Assembly: GCA_963678275.1 (NCBI GenBank)
Contig: OY782765.1
Span: 930,001 to 994,000, forward strand
Length of the DNA: 64,000 nucleotides
DNA from: G963677445 sp963678275
GTDB lineage: Bacteria > Bacteroidota > Ignavibacteria > Ignavibacteriales > Melioribacteraceae
Direction: 5' to 3'
Within the stretch, counting starts at the first letter, position 1. Every line of letters starts with the position of its first letter. The notes under the pieces were generated by a model, which saw only the letters and a list, made by a program, of their open reading frames with translations, was not told where the DNA came from and did not search any database. Positions 45,202 through 54,734 of this stretch are shown here, piece by piece. Made by a program: the position numbers and the translations under genes.

Positions 45202-46194
45202 CTACGCGATTTTTTTAAGAAGGTCTACAACCCGGCAGGAATATCCCCATTCGTTGTCATACCATCCGACAACTTTTACCATATTGCCATTAGTCATTGT
45301 AGAAAGAGAATCAAAAATATTGGAATGTGAATTGCCGACGATATCGGCTGAAACGATAGGATCTTCACAAAATTCCATTACCCCTTTCATTGGGCCTTCA
45401 GCAGCTTCTTTCATCGCGGCGTTTATCTCTTCAACGGTAGCTTCAGTCTTAAGTTCGGCAACCAGGTCAGTGATTGAGCCGTCAGGAGTTGGCACTCTTA
45501 ACGCGAAACCATCAAGTTTTCCTTTTAAGTCAGGGATAACTTTTCCAACAGCTTTAGCCGCGCCTGTTGTAGTGGGAATAATTGAAACAGCCGCTGATCT
45601 TGCTCTTCTAAGGTCGCTGTGAGGAAGATCAAGCACTCTCTGGTCATTTGTATAAGCGTGAACTGTAGTCATAAAACCTTTAACAATACCAAATTTGTCA
45701 TTGAGAACTTTTGCCATCGGAGCGAGGCAGTTTGTTGTACATGACGCGTTTGAAACAACAACAGCTTCATCTGTAAGGTCTTCTTCATTAACACCAAGAA
45801 CTACAGTGGCGTCGATATCACCTTTGGCCGGAACTGTCAGGATAACTTTTTTCGCGCCTGCTTCAACATGTTTCATGCAAAGCTCTTTTGTTCTGAATAC
45901 ACCTGTCGACTCTATAACAACATCAACTCCGAGCTCGCCCCATTTAAGATTGGCAGGATCTTTTTCCGCGGTGATTTTAATCTGCTGACCATTAACGATC
46001 AGTGTATCACCATCAACTTTAACTTCACCTTTAAACTTGCCATGTACTGAATCATATTTTAACAGGTGGCCAAGTGTTTTGGCGTCTGTAAGGTCATTAA
46101 TACCAACAATTTCTATTCCGCCAAGGTCGAGCGCGCGTCTGAAAACAAGCCTTCCTATGCGTCCAAATCCGTTAATTCCTATTTTGGTTGCCAT
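45202..46194 (-). CDS. gapA: Glyceraldehyde-3-phosphate dehydrogenase, type I
   Basis: A 330-residue NAD-type GAPDH. NAD-binding GINGFGRIGRLVFRR, Asp34 in GINDLTD (NAD preference), catalytic Cys152 in NASCTTNCLAPM, the S-loop RRARSAAVSIIPTTTGAAKA and WYDNEWGYSCR at the C-terminus. It catalyses glyceraldehyde 3-phosphate to 1,3-bisphosphoglycerate, feeding Pgk downstream. CAGGAG lies eight bases upstream of the ATG. Confidence 0.98.
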   Translation of the reverse strand: MATKIGINGFGRIGRLVFRRALDLGGIEIVGINDLTDAKTLGHLLKYDSVHGKFKGEVKVDGDTLIVNGQQIKITAEKDPANLKWGELGVDVVIESTGVFRTKELCMKHVEAGAKKVILTVPAKGDIDATVVLGVNEEDLTDEAVVVSNASCTTNCLAPMAKVLNDKFGIVKGFMTTVHAYTNDQRVLDLPHSDLRRARSAAVSIIPTTTGAAKAVGKVIPDLKGKLDGFALRVPTPDGSITDLVAELKTEATVEEINAAMKEAAEGPMKGVMEFCEDPIVSADIVGNSHSNIFDSLSTMTNGNMVKVVGWYDNEWGYSCRVVDLLKKIA

Positions 46195-46968
46195 TTTTTT
46201 CTCCTGAAATCATGTTAATAAAAATTCAATCTGTAAATATAGCATTAATCGGAATCCTTTGCAATCAATAAAACTAAGCCGTTATTACGGTAATGCCTTA
46301 GTTTTTTCGACCATAACGCTCATGTGCGATACATTTCACAAATTTTCTCTGTTATTTTTGAGCTATTTGATCATTACGCAACAATTTTTGGTTCTATATG
46401 AAAACCAGTGGGTAATGAAAGGACAGCCATTTATTGAATGGACAGAAATATACACTTATAAACTGCAACAAACCTGTCGAAATATGGTGTACCTGACGGC
46501 ACACTTGAACACTTTCTTCTTTTTTTCTACCAATATTTTGTCCCTAACGGGACAATAAAAATGAATAATACAGATCATCCCTTGGTAAGAATGAGGGGAA
46601 ATATATCGATTTTGCGTTTCAAACAAATATATCATATCAGCGAGGAATGAAATAGAATTTTAGAAAAAAGAAGACTAACAGGATAATAGAATCAAATAAG
46701 CGTTAAAATTCAGTTAACCGGAAAAAGAACCGGAGGTTTTAGAGACAAAGAAAATTTCATCAATGTTCAACCTGGTTTTTTGCTGACTCAAATTCAATTA
46801 CCCACTATAATTCACATAGAGCCCAATTTTTTAATATGTTATAATTTTTTATTATTTTAATTCCTGAAAAATTTAATGGAAAAATAACAGTCAGTAGTCC
46901 TGTCTTCTTCCTTGGAAGGTGATCTTAATATTTTTCTACTTGCAAATGGCTGATTTTTTCATTATTAA
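46195..46968. other. Intergenic region, no gene seen except repeat and regulatory site
   Basis: Between gapA (divergent) and the crp gene. Besides the two-hairpin repeat at 46481-46556 and the CRP-type site after 46968 it holds AT-rich sequence; no ORF with RBS and no RNA gene was recognised. The apparent 99-codon ORF here is produced by the repeat itself. Confidence 0.6.
46481..46556 (+). repeat. Two-hairpin intergenic repeat, copy 2
   Basis: GGTGTACCTGACGGCACAC (46486-46504) and TGTCCC-TAAC-GGGACA (46539-46554); inverted relative to 4231-4312, hairpin order reversed accordingly. Confidence 0.75.
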
Positions 46969-46984
46969 TGTGATGCGAATCACA
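46969..46984. promoter_or_regulatory. CRP-type operator upstream of crp
   Basis: TGTGATGCGAATCACA, a perfect TGTGA-N6-TCACA palindrome 28 bases before the crp start. It predicts autoregulation. Confidence 0.75.
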
Positions 46985-47012
46985 AATTTTAGTGATTATT
47001 CCAGGGGCCAAT

Positions 47013-47696
47013 ATGCAAGGTTCGAGTGATTTTTTATTGTACGTCCCTATTTTTTCAGAGTTAGATGAAGAAACAATTGAAAAAATAGCGAAAATCGGGA
47101 CAAAAAGATGTTACAAAAAAGATAACATCATTCTTATGGAGGAAGAGGACGGTTCAGCGCTTTTTGTCATTATTGATGGAAAGGTAAAAATCTCCAGGAC
47201 CAGTAATGACGGAAGAGAAGTTATTCTTTCTATATTGGGAGAATCCGACTTTTTTGGCGAGATGGCCATTCTCGACGGTCTGACCCGTTCAGCTAACGCT
47301 ATAGCGCTTGAAGATTCCACCGTGTTTATTATCCAGCGGGATCAGTTTCTCGATCTCCTCTACAAACATCCTGAAGTTTCAATCGCGTTGCTTCAGGAAC
47401 TTACCAAACGTTTGCGGGCTGCCGATATGAAAATTAAAGCCCTTACTCTGAAGGATGCCGAAGGAAAGGTTGCCACTGTTATTCTTCAGATCGCGGATGA
47501 CGTTGGTATGATACGGCAGGGAGTGGTCGAAATCGAAAAACTTCCTCTTCAGCAGGATTTAGCCAATATGGCAGGAACTTCACGCGAAACCATTTCCAGA
47601 ACTCTTCATTCTTTTGCAAAAAAGGGATTGATTGAACTTGAAAGTTCGAGACTTCGTATCCTTAATTACGAGAAATTTAAGGAAACCTATCACTAG
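47013..47696 (+). CDS. CRP/FNR-family transcriptional regulator (CRP-like)
   Basis: About 227 residues from ATG 47013 (AGGGG upstream; the ATG-less extension from 46992 is not needed). The N-terminal cyclic nucleotide-binding domain keeps the cAMP-pocket residues in FFGEMAILDGLTRSA (Glu83, Arg92, Ser93). The C-terminal helix-turn-helix has recognition sequence SRETISRTL (Arg191, Glu192, Arg196), the same residues that E. coli CRP uses to read TGTGA. It has no FNR-type Cys cluster. A perfect TGTGA site lies just upstream, so it is predicted to autoregulate and to respond to cAMP. It is followed by an overlapping PHP gene. Confidence 0.93.
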   Translation: MQGSSDFLLYVPIFSELDEETIEKIAKIGTKRCYKKDNIILMEEEDGSALFVIIDGKVKISRTSNDGREVILSILGESDFFGEMAILDGLTRSANAIALEDSTVFIIQRDQFLDLLYKHPEVSIALLQELTKRLRAADMKIKALTLKDAEGKVATVILQIADDVGMIRQGVVEIEKLPLQQDLANMAGTSRETISRTLHSFAKKGLIELESSRLRILNYEKFKETYH

Positions 47697-48528
47697 TTCT
47701 CATAGCCTGAAAGCTGATCTCCATATGCATTCAAGTTTTTCAGACGGGGTTCATACCCCGTCTGAACTTGTTAATATCGCGAAAAATGCCGGCCTCAATA
47801 TAATCAGCATTACAGATCATGATACTGTCGGCGGTGTCGGCAGGGGAATAAAAGCCGGGCAGGAAAATGGGCTGGAGGTAATTCCCGGAATTGAAATAAG
47901 CAGTGTTCTTGGCACATTCGAAATACATATCCTGGGCTATTTTATTGATATTTCCTCTCCTGAATTACTCAAATTTTTGGAACATCTCCGAAAAGAAAGA
48001 ATAATAAGGGCAAAAAAAATAATTTCCCGACTCAATGCTCATGGTTTTGATATCAGTTTTGAAGAGGTAAAAAATCATGCGGGAGATGAAACTATCGGCA
48101 GGCCTCATATAGCCGATCTGCTGCTCGCGAAAGGTTATATTAAATACTTCCATGAAGCTTTCGATAAATATCTCGCGCGAAATAAACCGGCATTCGTTGA
48201 AAAAGCTGAAGTTAAACCTGATGATGCCGTAAAAATAATTCATACTGCCGGCGGACTGGCTGTTCTGGCACATCCGGGTAGTCTGCCCGATAATATTATT
48301 AATAGAATTGTTCGAAAAAAAATTGATGGTATCGAAACTATACATCCTTCCCACAGCCCCGCGCGAATTAAGCAGCTAAAACAAATCAGAGACAAGTTCT
48401 CCCTTCTCGATACAGGCGGCTCAGATTATCATGGTAATAACAGAGGTATGGTTCTTCTGCCGGGCGACTATTATGTTTCGGGTCTGAAAGTTGACAAACT
48501 TAAAAATTATTTATCGGAAAAAGGTTGA
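47632..48528 (+). CDS. PHP-domain phosphoesterase (YciV/RNase AM-like)
   Basis: A PHP-family metal hydrolase: HxH motif in ADLHMHSSFSDG, TDHDTVGGV, GIEISSVLG, FEEVKNHAGDETIGRPHIA, LAHPGSLPD and GGSDYHG. Members include the 3',5'-bisphosphate nucleotidase / RNase AM (YciV) group. The start is uncertain: the only start codons before the HxH motif are TTGs at 47632 and 47638, inside the crp coding region, and no ATG is in frame until the motif itself. The reading frame before residue 25 looks non-conserved, so the real start may be a rare codon near 47690. It is translationally coupled to crp. Confidence 0.85.
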   Translation: MNLKVRDFVSLITRNLRKPITSSHSLKADLHMHSSFSDGVHTPSELVNIAKNAGLNIISITDHDTVGGVGRGIKAGQENGLEVIPGIEISSVLGTFEIHILGYFIDISSPELLKFLEHLRKERIIRAKKIISRLNAHGFDISFEEVKNHAGDETIGRPHIADLLLAKGYIKYFHEAFDKYLARNKPAFVEKAEVKPDDAVKIIHTAGGLAVLAHPGSLPDNIINRIVRKKIDGIETIHPSHSPARIKQLKQIRDKFSLLDTGGSDYHGNNRGMVLLPGDYYVSGLKVDKLKNYLSEKG

Positions 48529-48633
48529 CTGTCTCCTTCGCATGCATTTATTTTGGTATTCCGGCTGAGTAATATTTTCCTTATTTTTTCATAAATTTGT
48601 TTCCCTGACTTATTAAAATTACCCGGATTGATT

Positions 48634-50865
48634 ATGATGAATAAAATTTTCCCAATACTGATATTGCTGATTCCAGGTTTTATTTTTCCACAGATAAATG
48701 GCACATGGAATAGTTATACCAGTCTTAAAGATACAAGAAGGGCCGCGGCCACCGAAGAAGGCATAATGGCAATTTCCGGCGGCGGAGCCTACTACTTCGA
48801 CATAGAAGATGAAAACTTCAGCATCTACACAAAATCGGGCGGATTAAGCTCGCAGGAACTTACATCTCTCGGTGTTGATCATTATTCACGTTTCTGGGCC
48901 GGGACTCAGGAAGGAACCATTAATGTGATTACCCCGCAAACCGGCGAAATAAATAAAATACTTGATATTTCGTCAACATCAATGAGTCTGAAAGAGATTA
49001 ATGATATTTTCCCCTGGGGCGATACAATTTATATAGCGACCGATTTCAGCGTATCACTGATAAATACGGAAAGTTTTCTTTTTATTGATACCTATCAGAA
49101 GTTTGGCAGCTTTCTCTCAGCAATCCCGGTATACACTGTTTTTCGTTCAGACATCGTTTACGCCGCTACCGAATCGGGACTCGCGGTTCAAAAACTTGAC
49201 GCCGTGAACCTGAGCGCGCCTGAGTCGTGGAATGTATATTCCTATAGTTCAGATATCCCCGCGGGTATTATTTATAAGTTTGCGCTTTACAGAGATGAGA
49301 TTTTGGCGGCAACCGACAATGGAGTTATCCGGATTACACTCAACAACATTTCCAACGCGTTTTATGATGGGGCGAATGTCACCGATATTTTTGTTCAAAA
49401 CGATTCTCTTTATACGATTCGCGACGGTTCTGTTTACCTTTTTGACGGCAGTAGTTCTCAATTACTTTATACGCCTGAAGGTTTCCAAATTAACTCAGTT
49501 TCATATTCCGATAATCACTCTCTCCTTTTTTCAACCAATAAAGGATTGATGAAGTACCAGAATGGCAATGTTTCTCTTTTACTTCCAAACACTCCCTCAA
49601 CAAATTCATTTTATTCGATGACTGTCAGCACAGAGGGAGTTCTCTGGGGTGGAACCGGAAGGGCTTATGATAATGGAGGTATTTACAGTTTTGGCCAGGG
49701 AGGCTGGAATTTTTATGACAAGGAAAGTAACCCTGACGATATAATCGTTAACGGTTTTCATGCCGCCTCTTCAGGACCGGATGGCGCTGTTTATATGAGC
49801 AACTGGGGAAGAGGATTCACAAAAATAAAAGATGATATTTTTATAACTTATACAACTGATAATACCGGTATGGTCGGTATTGAAGATGATCCCTACTTTC
49901 TGGTGATTATGGATGTCAAAACAGATTCAAGGAATAATGAGTGGGCATTGAACTTTGAATCCGCCGATAAAAAAGCTCTCAGCGTTTTAACAACTGATAA
50001 TGAGTGGTATCATTACGAGATATCCTCCCCCCTCACTACAGCTACAGTAATTACATCACAATTTGCCATCGATGATTATGACACGAAATGGTTCTCCGTA
50101 ACGAGCAGTACAAGCCAGGGACCGGGGTTATATTACTTCAATGAAAACAATACTCTTGAAGATACGGACGATGATGTATGGGGATTTATAAACACTTCAG
50201 ACGGAATGAACAGTAATGAAATAAGTGAAATTGCTATCGACCGGCGGGGTGAACTATGGATTGGCACCGATAAAGGGGTTAATATAATCTCCAATTCTCA
50301 AAATCCGACAAGCCGTATATCGAGTGTATTTCCGCTAAGGCTTCAGACAGTAAGCTGTATCGCTGTTGATCCGGTAAATCAAAAATGGGTCGGCACTCAG
50401 AAGGGAGTTTTTGTTATGTCGCCTGACGGCACTTCCCTCCTGGAAAATTTTACCGCTTCCAACAGCCCTCTTCCCTCTGATGAAATAAAAAGCATAACAA
50501 TTGATGAGGACAAGGGGATTATCTATATCGGCACCGATTACGGTCTTGTTTCATTTAGCTCGATTTTCAGAAAGCCGGTTGAAAGTTTTGGTGAACTGGA
50601 AATTTATCCCAATCCATTCAGGATCAGTCCGGACCAGGAAAATAATCTTTATATTGACGGGTTAATTGAGGATAGTGAAATTAAAATTATTTCAGTTAGC
50701 GGAAGTCTTATCCGCGAGTTTATAACGCCGGGAGGAAGAACGGCAGTTTGGGACGGCAGAAATGAAAATAATGACTATGTTGCCTCCGGAATATATATAA
50801 TTGTCGCTTTTGATGAAGAAGCCAATTCCGTCGCAACCGCTAAAGTAGCAGTTATAAGAAAATAG
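48634..50865 (+). CDS. PorZ-like beta-propeller protein with C-terminal sorting-type domain
   Basis: About 743 residues with signal peptide (IFPILILLIPGFIFPQ). The front half (NGTWNSYTSLKDTRRAAATE, KSGGLSSQELTSLGVD) resembles the PorZ N-terminal domain of the type IX secretion sortase complex, followed by a second seven-bladed-type propeller of regulator-propeller repeats (LWIGTDKGVNII, KWVGTQKGVFVM, IYIGTDYGLVSF). The C-terminus is a T9SS-CTD-like module (LEIYPNPFRI, ASGIYIIVAFDEE). PorZ anchors the anionic lipopolysaccharide to sortase PorU in Porphyromonas. A PorU partner is not in the window, so this is a family-level assignment. The start is one of two adjacent ATGs (48634, 48637). Confidence 0.82.
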   Translation: MMNKIFPILILLIPGFIFPQINGTWNSYTSLKDTRRAAATEEGIMAISGGGAYYFDIEDENFSIYTKSGGLSSQELTSLGVDHYSRFWAGTQEGTINVITPQTGEINKILDISSTSMSLKEINDIFPWGDTIYIATDFSVSLINTESFLFIDTYQKFGSFLSAIPVYTVFRSDIVYAATESGLAVQKLDAVNLSAPESWNVYSYSSDIPAGIIYKFALYRDEILAATDNGVIRITLNNISNAFYDGANVTDIFVQNDSLYTIRDGSVYLFDGSSSQLLYTPEGFQINSVSYSDNHSLLFSTNKGLMKYQNGNVSLLLPNTPSTNSFYSMTVSTEGVLWGGTGRAYDNGGIYSFGQGGWNFYDKESNPDDIIVNGFHAASSGPDGAVYMSNWGRGFTKIKDDIFITYTTDNTGMVGIEDDPYFLVIMDVKTDSRNNEWALNFESADKKALSVLTTDNEWYHYEISSPLTTATVITSQFAIDDYDTKWFSVTSSTSQGPGLYYFNENNTLEDTDDDVWGFINTSDGMNSNEISEIAIDRRGELWIGTDKGVNIISNSQNPTSRISSVFPLRLQTVSCIAVDPVNQKWVGTQKGVFVMSPDGTSLLENFTASNSPLPSDEIKSITIDEDKGIIYIGTDYGLVSFSSIFRKPVESFGELEIYPNPFRISPDQENNLYIDGLIEDSEIKIISVSGSLIREFITPGGRTAVWDGRNENNDYVASGIYIIVAFDEEANSVATAKVAVIRK

Positions 50866-50887
50866 AATATTAACAGGTCAGCCTTTT

Positions 50888-52849
50888 ATGATTGATATCC
50901 GGAATCTTTCCATTCAGTTTACCGGTGAAAACCTATTCTCCAATGTAAACCTTAAAATTAACAGGGGCGACAGAATCGCCCTCGTCGGTTCAAACGGAAG
51001 CGGAAAATCGACTCTGCTCAGACTTTTAACCGGAGAGGAACATCCCGAAACGGGGGACCTCTTTATACAGAAAGGAACGCGCACCGGTTATCTGCCACAG
51101 GAATTTCTCGCCCTGAAAGGAAAAAATCTTCTTGAGGAGGTTCGAAGCTCGGTTTATAACATTGCCGATATCGAAAAGCGGGAAGAGGAATTGCTCAGGG
51201 AAATTGAAATTGAAAGTGACATTGAAAAAAAATCGGAAATCGCCTCTCTTATCGGTGAATTAAACTCCGGCAAGGAAAGGATAGACTATTATTCTATTGA
51301 TTCAAAAGCACAAAAAGTCCTGATCGGGCTTGGCTTCTCCGAGTCGGATTTCGACAGAAATATAGAGGAATTTTCAGGCGGCTGGCAGATGAGGGCTGAA
51401 CTGGCGAAATTGCTTCTTGAGGAAAATGATCTTCTTCTGCTTGATGAGCCTACCAACCATCTTGATATCGATTCCCTGCGATGGCTTACCGCTTTCCTGA
51501 AATCATACAGGGGAGCAATGATAATTGTTTCGCATGATCGTTATTTTATAAATGCGGTTACTGAAAGAACACTCGAAATTTACAATAAAAATGTTTCATT
51601 TTTTAACGGCAGGTTTTCGGAATACCAGGAATACAGGGAAGAAAGAAACCGGCAGCTTCTGGCTGAGTATAAAAATCAGCAGAAAAAGAGAAAATCGGTT
51701 GAAAGATTTATTGAAAGATTCCGATACAAAGCGACAAAAGCAAAACAGGTTCAGAGCAGAATTAAACAACTTGATAAAGATGAAAATATTATTCTGCCAG
51801 ACGAAGAAAGTGAGATCAATATCAGGTTCCCCGATCCTCCCAAGAGTGGGATTATTCCGATTGAGCTCAAAGAGATATCAAAATTCTATGGTGATCTAAA
51901 GGTTTTCTCAGATTTTACTCTTCAAATTGAAAGAGGTGACAAAATCGCGCTCGTTGGTCCCAACGGAGCGGGAAAAACCACCCTTTCCAAAATTATTTCC
52001 GGACGCCTCTCCCCTACCGGCGGTGAAAGATTAACCGGGCATAATACTTCTGTTTCATATTACGCGCAAGAGGTTACAGAAGACCTGGATATGGAAAAAG
52101 ATGTGCTCGATTCAATGATGGATATTTCCGATGAATATACCCCGGGACAATTAAGAACTTTACTCGGCTCTTTCCTTTTTTCAGATGAGGACATATTTAA
52201 AAAGGTATCTGTTTTATCAGGCGGTGAAAAAAGCCGGGTGGCCCTGGCAAAACTGATGCTCACAAAAGCAAACCTGATTATTCTTGATGAGCCGACCAAT
52301 CATCTTGATTTCAATTCCAAAAAGGTGCTTCAGCAGGCTCTCATTAACTTCAGCGGCACTGTAGTGCTTGTATCCCACGATATCGACTTTTTAGCGCCAA
52401 TAACAAATAAAACAATTGAAGTCAGGGATAACAGGTTAAAAATTTATTACGGTGATATTGGTTATTATCTGGAGAAAAAGGAGGAGGAGGAACAGGTAAC
52501 TTCCGCCCCTAAACAAGCCCCGAAAGAAAACGGAAAAGTAACCAGAAAAGAACAAAAAAGAATTGAAGCGGAACTCAGAAAAAAAAGATACTCACTTACC
52601 AGGGATCTGAAAAAAAATATAGAAACTGCCGAAAAAGCTCTGGAAGAAAACGAAGCAAAAAAAAGCAGGTTGGAAGAAGAACTTGCCGATCCTGAAATTT
52701 ATAACAATCCCGGTCTGGCAAAAGAAAAAAACCTTGAATACGGCAAAATAAAAGAGACTTTGGAAAATCTCTACGAAAAATGGGCTGGATTACAGGAGGA
52801 ACTTGAGGAAATTGAAAAATCCATTGAGGATGAAGAAAGGGCGTCATAA
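50888..52849 (+). CDS. ABC-F family ATPase (Uup/YheS-like)
   Basis: A 653-residue protein with two tandem nucleotide-binding domains: Walker A GSNGSGKST and GPNGAGKTT, signatures FSGGWQMRAELAKLLL and VLSGGEKSRVALAKLML, Walker B LLLLDEPTNHLDID and LIILDEPTNHLDFN. The inter-domain linker (SVERFIERFRYKATKAKQV) is the P-site tRNA interaction motif region of ABC-F translation factors, and the C-terminal 80 residues are a charged coiled coil as in Uup. These proteins act on the ribosome, not in membranes. It starts 22 bases after the PorZ-like gene, probably one transcript. The specific clade is not resolved. Confidence 0.94.
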   Translation: MIDIRNLSIQFTGENLFSNVNLKINRGDRIALVGSNGSGKSTLLRLLTGEEHPETGDLFIQKGTRTGYLPQEFLALKGKNLLEEVRSSVYNIADIEKREEELLREIEIESDIEKKSEIASLIGELNSGKERIDYYSIDSKAQKVLIGLGFSESDFDRNIEEFSGGWQMRAELAKLLLEENDLLLLDEPTNHLDIDSLRWLTAFLKSYRGAMIIVSHDRYFINAVTERTLEIYNKNVSFFNGRFSEYQEYREERNRQLLAEYKNQQKKRKSVERFIERFRYKATKAKQVQSRIKQLDKDENIILPDEESEINIRFPDPPKSGIIPIELKEISKFYGDLKVFSDFTLQIERGDKIALVGPNGAGKTTLSKIISGRLSPTGGERLTGHNTSVSYYAQEVTEDLDMEKDVLDSMMDISDEYTPGQLRTLLGSFLFSDEDIFKKVSVLSGGEKSRVALAKLMLTKANLIILDEPTNHLDFNSKKVLQQALINFSGTVVLVSHDIDFLAPITNKTIEVRDNRLKIYYGDIGYYLEKKEEEEQVTSAPKQAPKENGKVTRKEQKRIEAELRKKRYSLTRDLKKNIETAEKALEENEAKKSRLEEELADPEIYNNPGLAKEKNLEYGKIKETLENLYEKWAGLQEELEEIEKSIEDEERAS

Positions 52850-52879
52850 TATAACACCCTTTGTATCCATCTGTTAAAA

Positions 52880-53848
52880 TCACATAAGTTCTTCAGTTAA
52901 CGCTATTCCGCCGTAAAGAGGAGCGTCGTCACCCAGTTTGGTGACCCTTATTTTCACACATTTACCGGCGTCCGCAATTACAGCGTCATTAAACGCCGAT
53001 TCTATTTTGGGAAGCATATAATCCCCCATAGCTTCTATCACCCCTCCCCCAAGCACTATGGTATCGAGATTCAGCAAAGTGGTCAGACTTCCGAGAACAG
53101 TTCCGATTGTATTGCATGAGGCTTTCAAATGTTTGACAACAACTTTATCTTTGTCCTCCACCGCATTGGCCAAAGCTTTGCTCTTTATTCTTTTGCCCGA
53201 TTCTACGTATTTACTCAGAACACTATTTTTTCCTTCTTTTATATCATTTGTGATAGCTTCAACAACAGCGGTCCGGCTCGCGATTGTCTCAAATGAATCT
53301 TTACCTTTTGTACCGCTGAATTTACCGGTTGGACTTACTTTCATATGTCCTATTTCACCCGCGAAGTTACCCGCCCCGCGATAGAGATTGCCCCCGAAAA
53401 AGAGCGCGCCCCCAATTCCTGTTCCAACAAATACAACAAGCATATCTTTAACTTCATCATCAAATTCAAATTTTTTGATGCCAAGCCCGGCTATATTCAC
53501 ATCATTTTCAATAAAAACCGGTATATCGCTAAAATATTCAGATAACGCATCTTTAATATTGAAATTTGTTATTCCCAGGTTTGGCGCCACACCTATCAAT
53601 CCGGTATGGGGATTTACCGTTCCGGGTACCCCCATTGTTATAGCTTTCAGATCGGCAACCGCTATCCCCGCTGTTTTAATTACTTCATTTACTGTAAAGA
53701 CGATATCCTTAATCAAAGATTCTTCACCTTTGCCTGTTTCCGTCGGGGTTTTTGCCCGGGCAATTATCTCATTTTTATTATTAAATAAAGCTGTCAGTAT
53801 TTTTGTTCCTCCCAGGTCGATTGCCGCGATGTATTCAGCCATATTCAT
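52880..53848 (-). CDS. ROK family sugar kinase/regulator homologue
   Basis: A 322-residue ROK protein: the phosphate-binding AIDLGGTKI, GVPGTVNP, ENDVNIAGLG with the catalytic Asp, VGTGIGGALF, and GEIGHMKV (164-168) with the conserved His. The usual zinc-binding CxCGxxGCxE cluster after that His is absent; the loop reads KFSGTKGKDSFE (176-187), keeping only the Glu. No N-terminal HTH is present, so a kinase (glucokinase or related) is more likely than a NagC-type repressor. The ATG codons at 53848 and 53842 are both plausible. Substrate unknown. Convergent with the ABC-F gene. Confidence 0.9.
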   Translation of the reverse strand: MNMAEYIAAIDLGGTKILTALFNNKNEIIARAKTPTETGKGEESLIKDIVFTVNEVIKTAGIAVADLKAITMGVPGTVNPHTGLIGVAPNLGITNFNIKDALSEYFSDIPVFIENDVNIAGLGIKKFEFDDEVKDMLVVFVGTGIGGALFFGGNLYRGAGNFAGEIGHMKVSPTGKFSGTKGKDSFETIASRTAVVEAITNDIKEGKNSVLSKYVESGKRIKSKALANAVEDKDKVVVKHLKASCNTIGTVLGSLTTLLNLDTIVLGGGVIEAMGDYMLPKIESAFNDAVIADAGKCVKIRVTKLGDDAPLYGGIALTEELM

Positions 53849-53933
53849 TTGCTCCGTGAATTTTGTAAAATGGATTTATTTTCCTACTTTTAATATAAGA
53901 CTTTCCCCATTAAAATCTATATTCATCAACCTT

Positions 53934-54734
53934 ATGTTGCCACCATTAAAAAGATTTGGTCAGCATTTCCTGACAGACAAAAATATAATCAACAAAATTG
54001 TTGAAGAAATAAATCCGGTTGCTGAGGATCATATCATCGAAATAGGCCCCGGAAGGGGCGCGATTACAGAGTTTCTTTTTAGCCGGTCAGGCAAATACAC
54101 AGCTTTTGAAATTGACAGAGGAAGCGCGGATGTACTTAAGAAAAAATTCCAAGCGATTGAGATAATTCAACAAGATTTTCTTAAAACTGATCTGATAAAC
54201 TACATCGATAACCAGTCTGGTACAACCCGCGTTGTAGGCAATATACCATATAACATCACTTCCCCGATAATATATAAACTACTTAATTACAGAAATTATA
54301 TCGGGGATGCGGCGCTTTTGATGCAGGACGAGGCTGCGAAACGTTTTTTTTCAGGCCCCGGAAACGGCAACTATGGAATTATCCCTGTTTTGCTCGATAT
54401 TATTTGTGAAAAGAAATATTGCTTTAAAGTTTCCCCAAATGTCTTCTATCCGAAACCAAAAGTTAATTCCGCCCTTATCAGGTTATTTTTTAATAAAACT
54501 CCAATATCAGACTATCGTTATGCTATTCTTTACAATTTTTTAAGAACTATCTTCAATGAAAGAAGAAAAACTTTAAAAAATTCACTCAGGAATAGTATAT
54601 TTGGTGATTGTGATTTAAATGCTTTGGGTATAGATATTACAAAGCGGCCGGAACAAACAACTCCGGAAGAATACCTTGAGATTGCCAGAAAAATTGAAAG
54701 TTCAGGATGGAAGAAAGAAAACCTGAAAATATAG
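53934..54734 (+). CDS. rsmA: 16S rRNA dimethyladenosine transferase
   Basis: A 266-residue RsmA/KsgA. The start is ATG 53934 (MLPPLKRFGQHFLTD); the longer ORF upstream is antisense to the ROK gene. Motifs: GQHFLTDKNII, the SAM-binding IEIGPGRGAITEF, VVGNIPYNITSPI (catalytic NxPY, here NIPY), VSPNVFYPKPKVNSALI and NERRKTLKNSL. It dimethylates two adenines near the 3' end of 16S rRNA. It overlaps mgtE by 28 bases, forming an operon with it and the PAP2 gene. Confidence 0.97.
   Translation: MLPPLKRFGQHFLTDKNIINKIVEEINPVAEDHIIEIGPGRGAITEFLFSRSGKYTAFEIDRGSADVLKKKFQAIEIIQQDFLKTDLINYIDNQSGTTRVVGNIPYNITSPIIYKLLNYRNYIGDAALLMQDEAAKRFFSGPGNGNYGIIPVLLDIICEKKYCFKVSPNVFYPKPKVNSALIRLFFNKTPISDYRYAILYNFLRTIFNERRKTLKNSLRNSIFGDCDLNALGIDITKRPEQTTPEEYLEIARKIESSGWKKENLKI

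Noticed and set aside
46259..46558. 99-codon plus-strand ORF between gapA and crp
   Set aside because: No RBS, crosses the two-hairpin repeat, hydrophobic nonsense composition.
53388..53933. Upstream extension of rsmA
   Set aside because: Entirely antisense to the ROK gene; RsmA homology begins at 53934.
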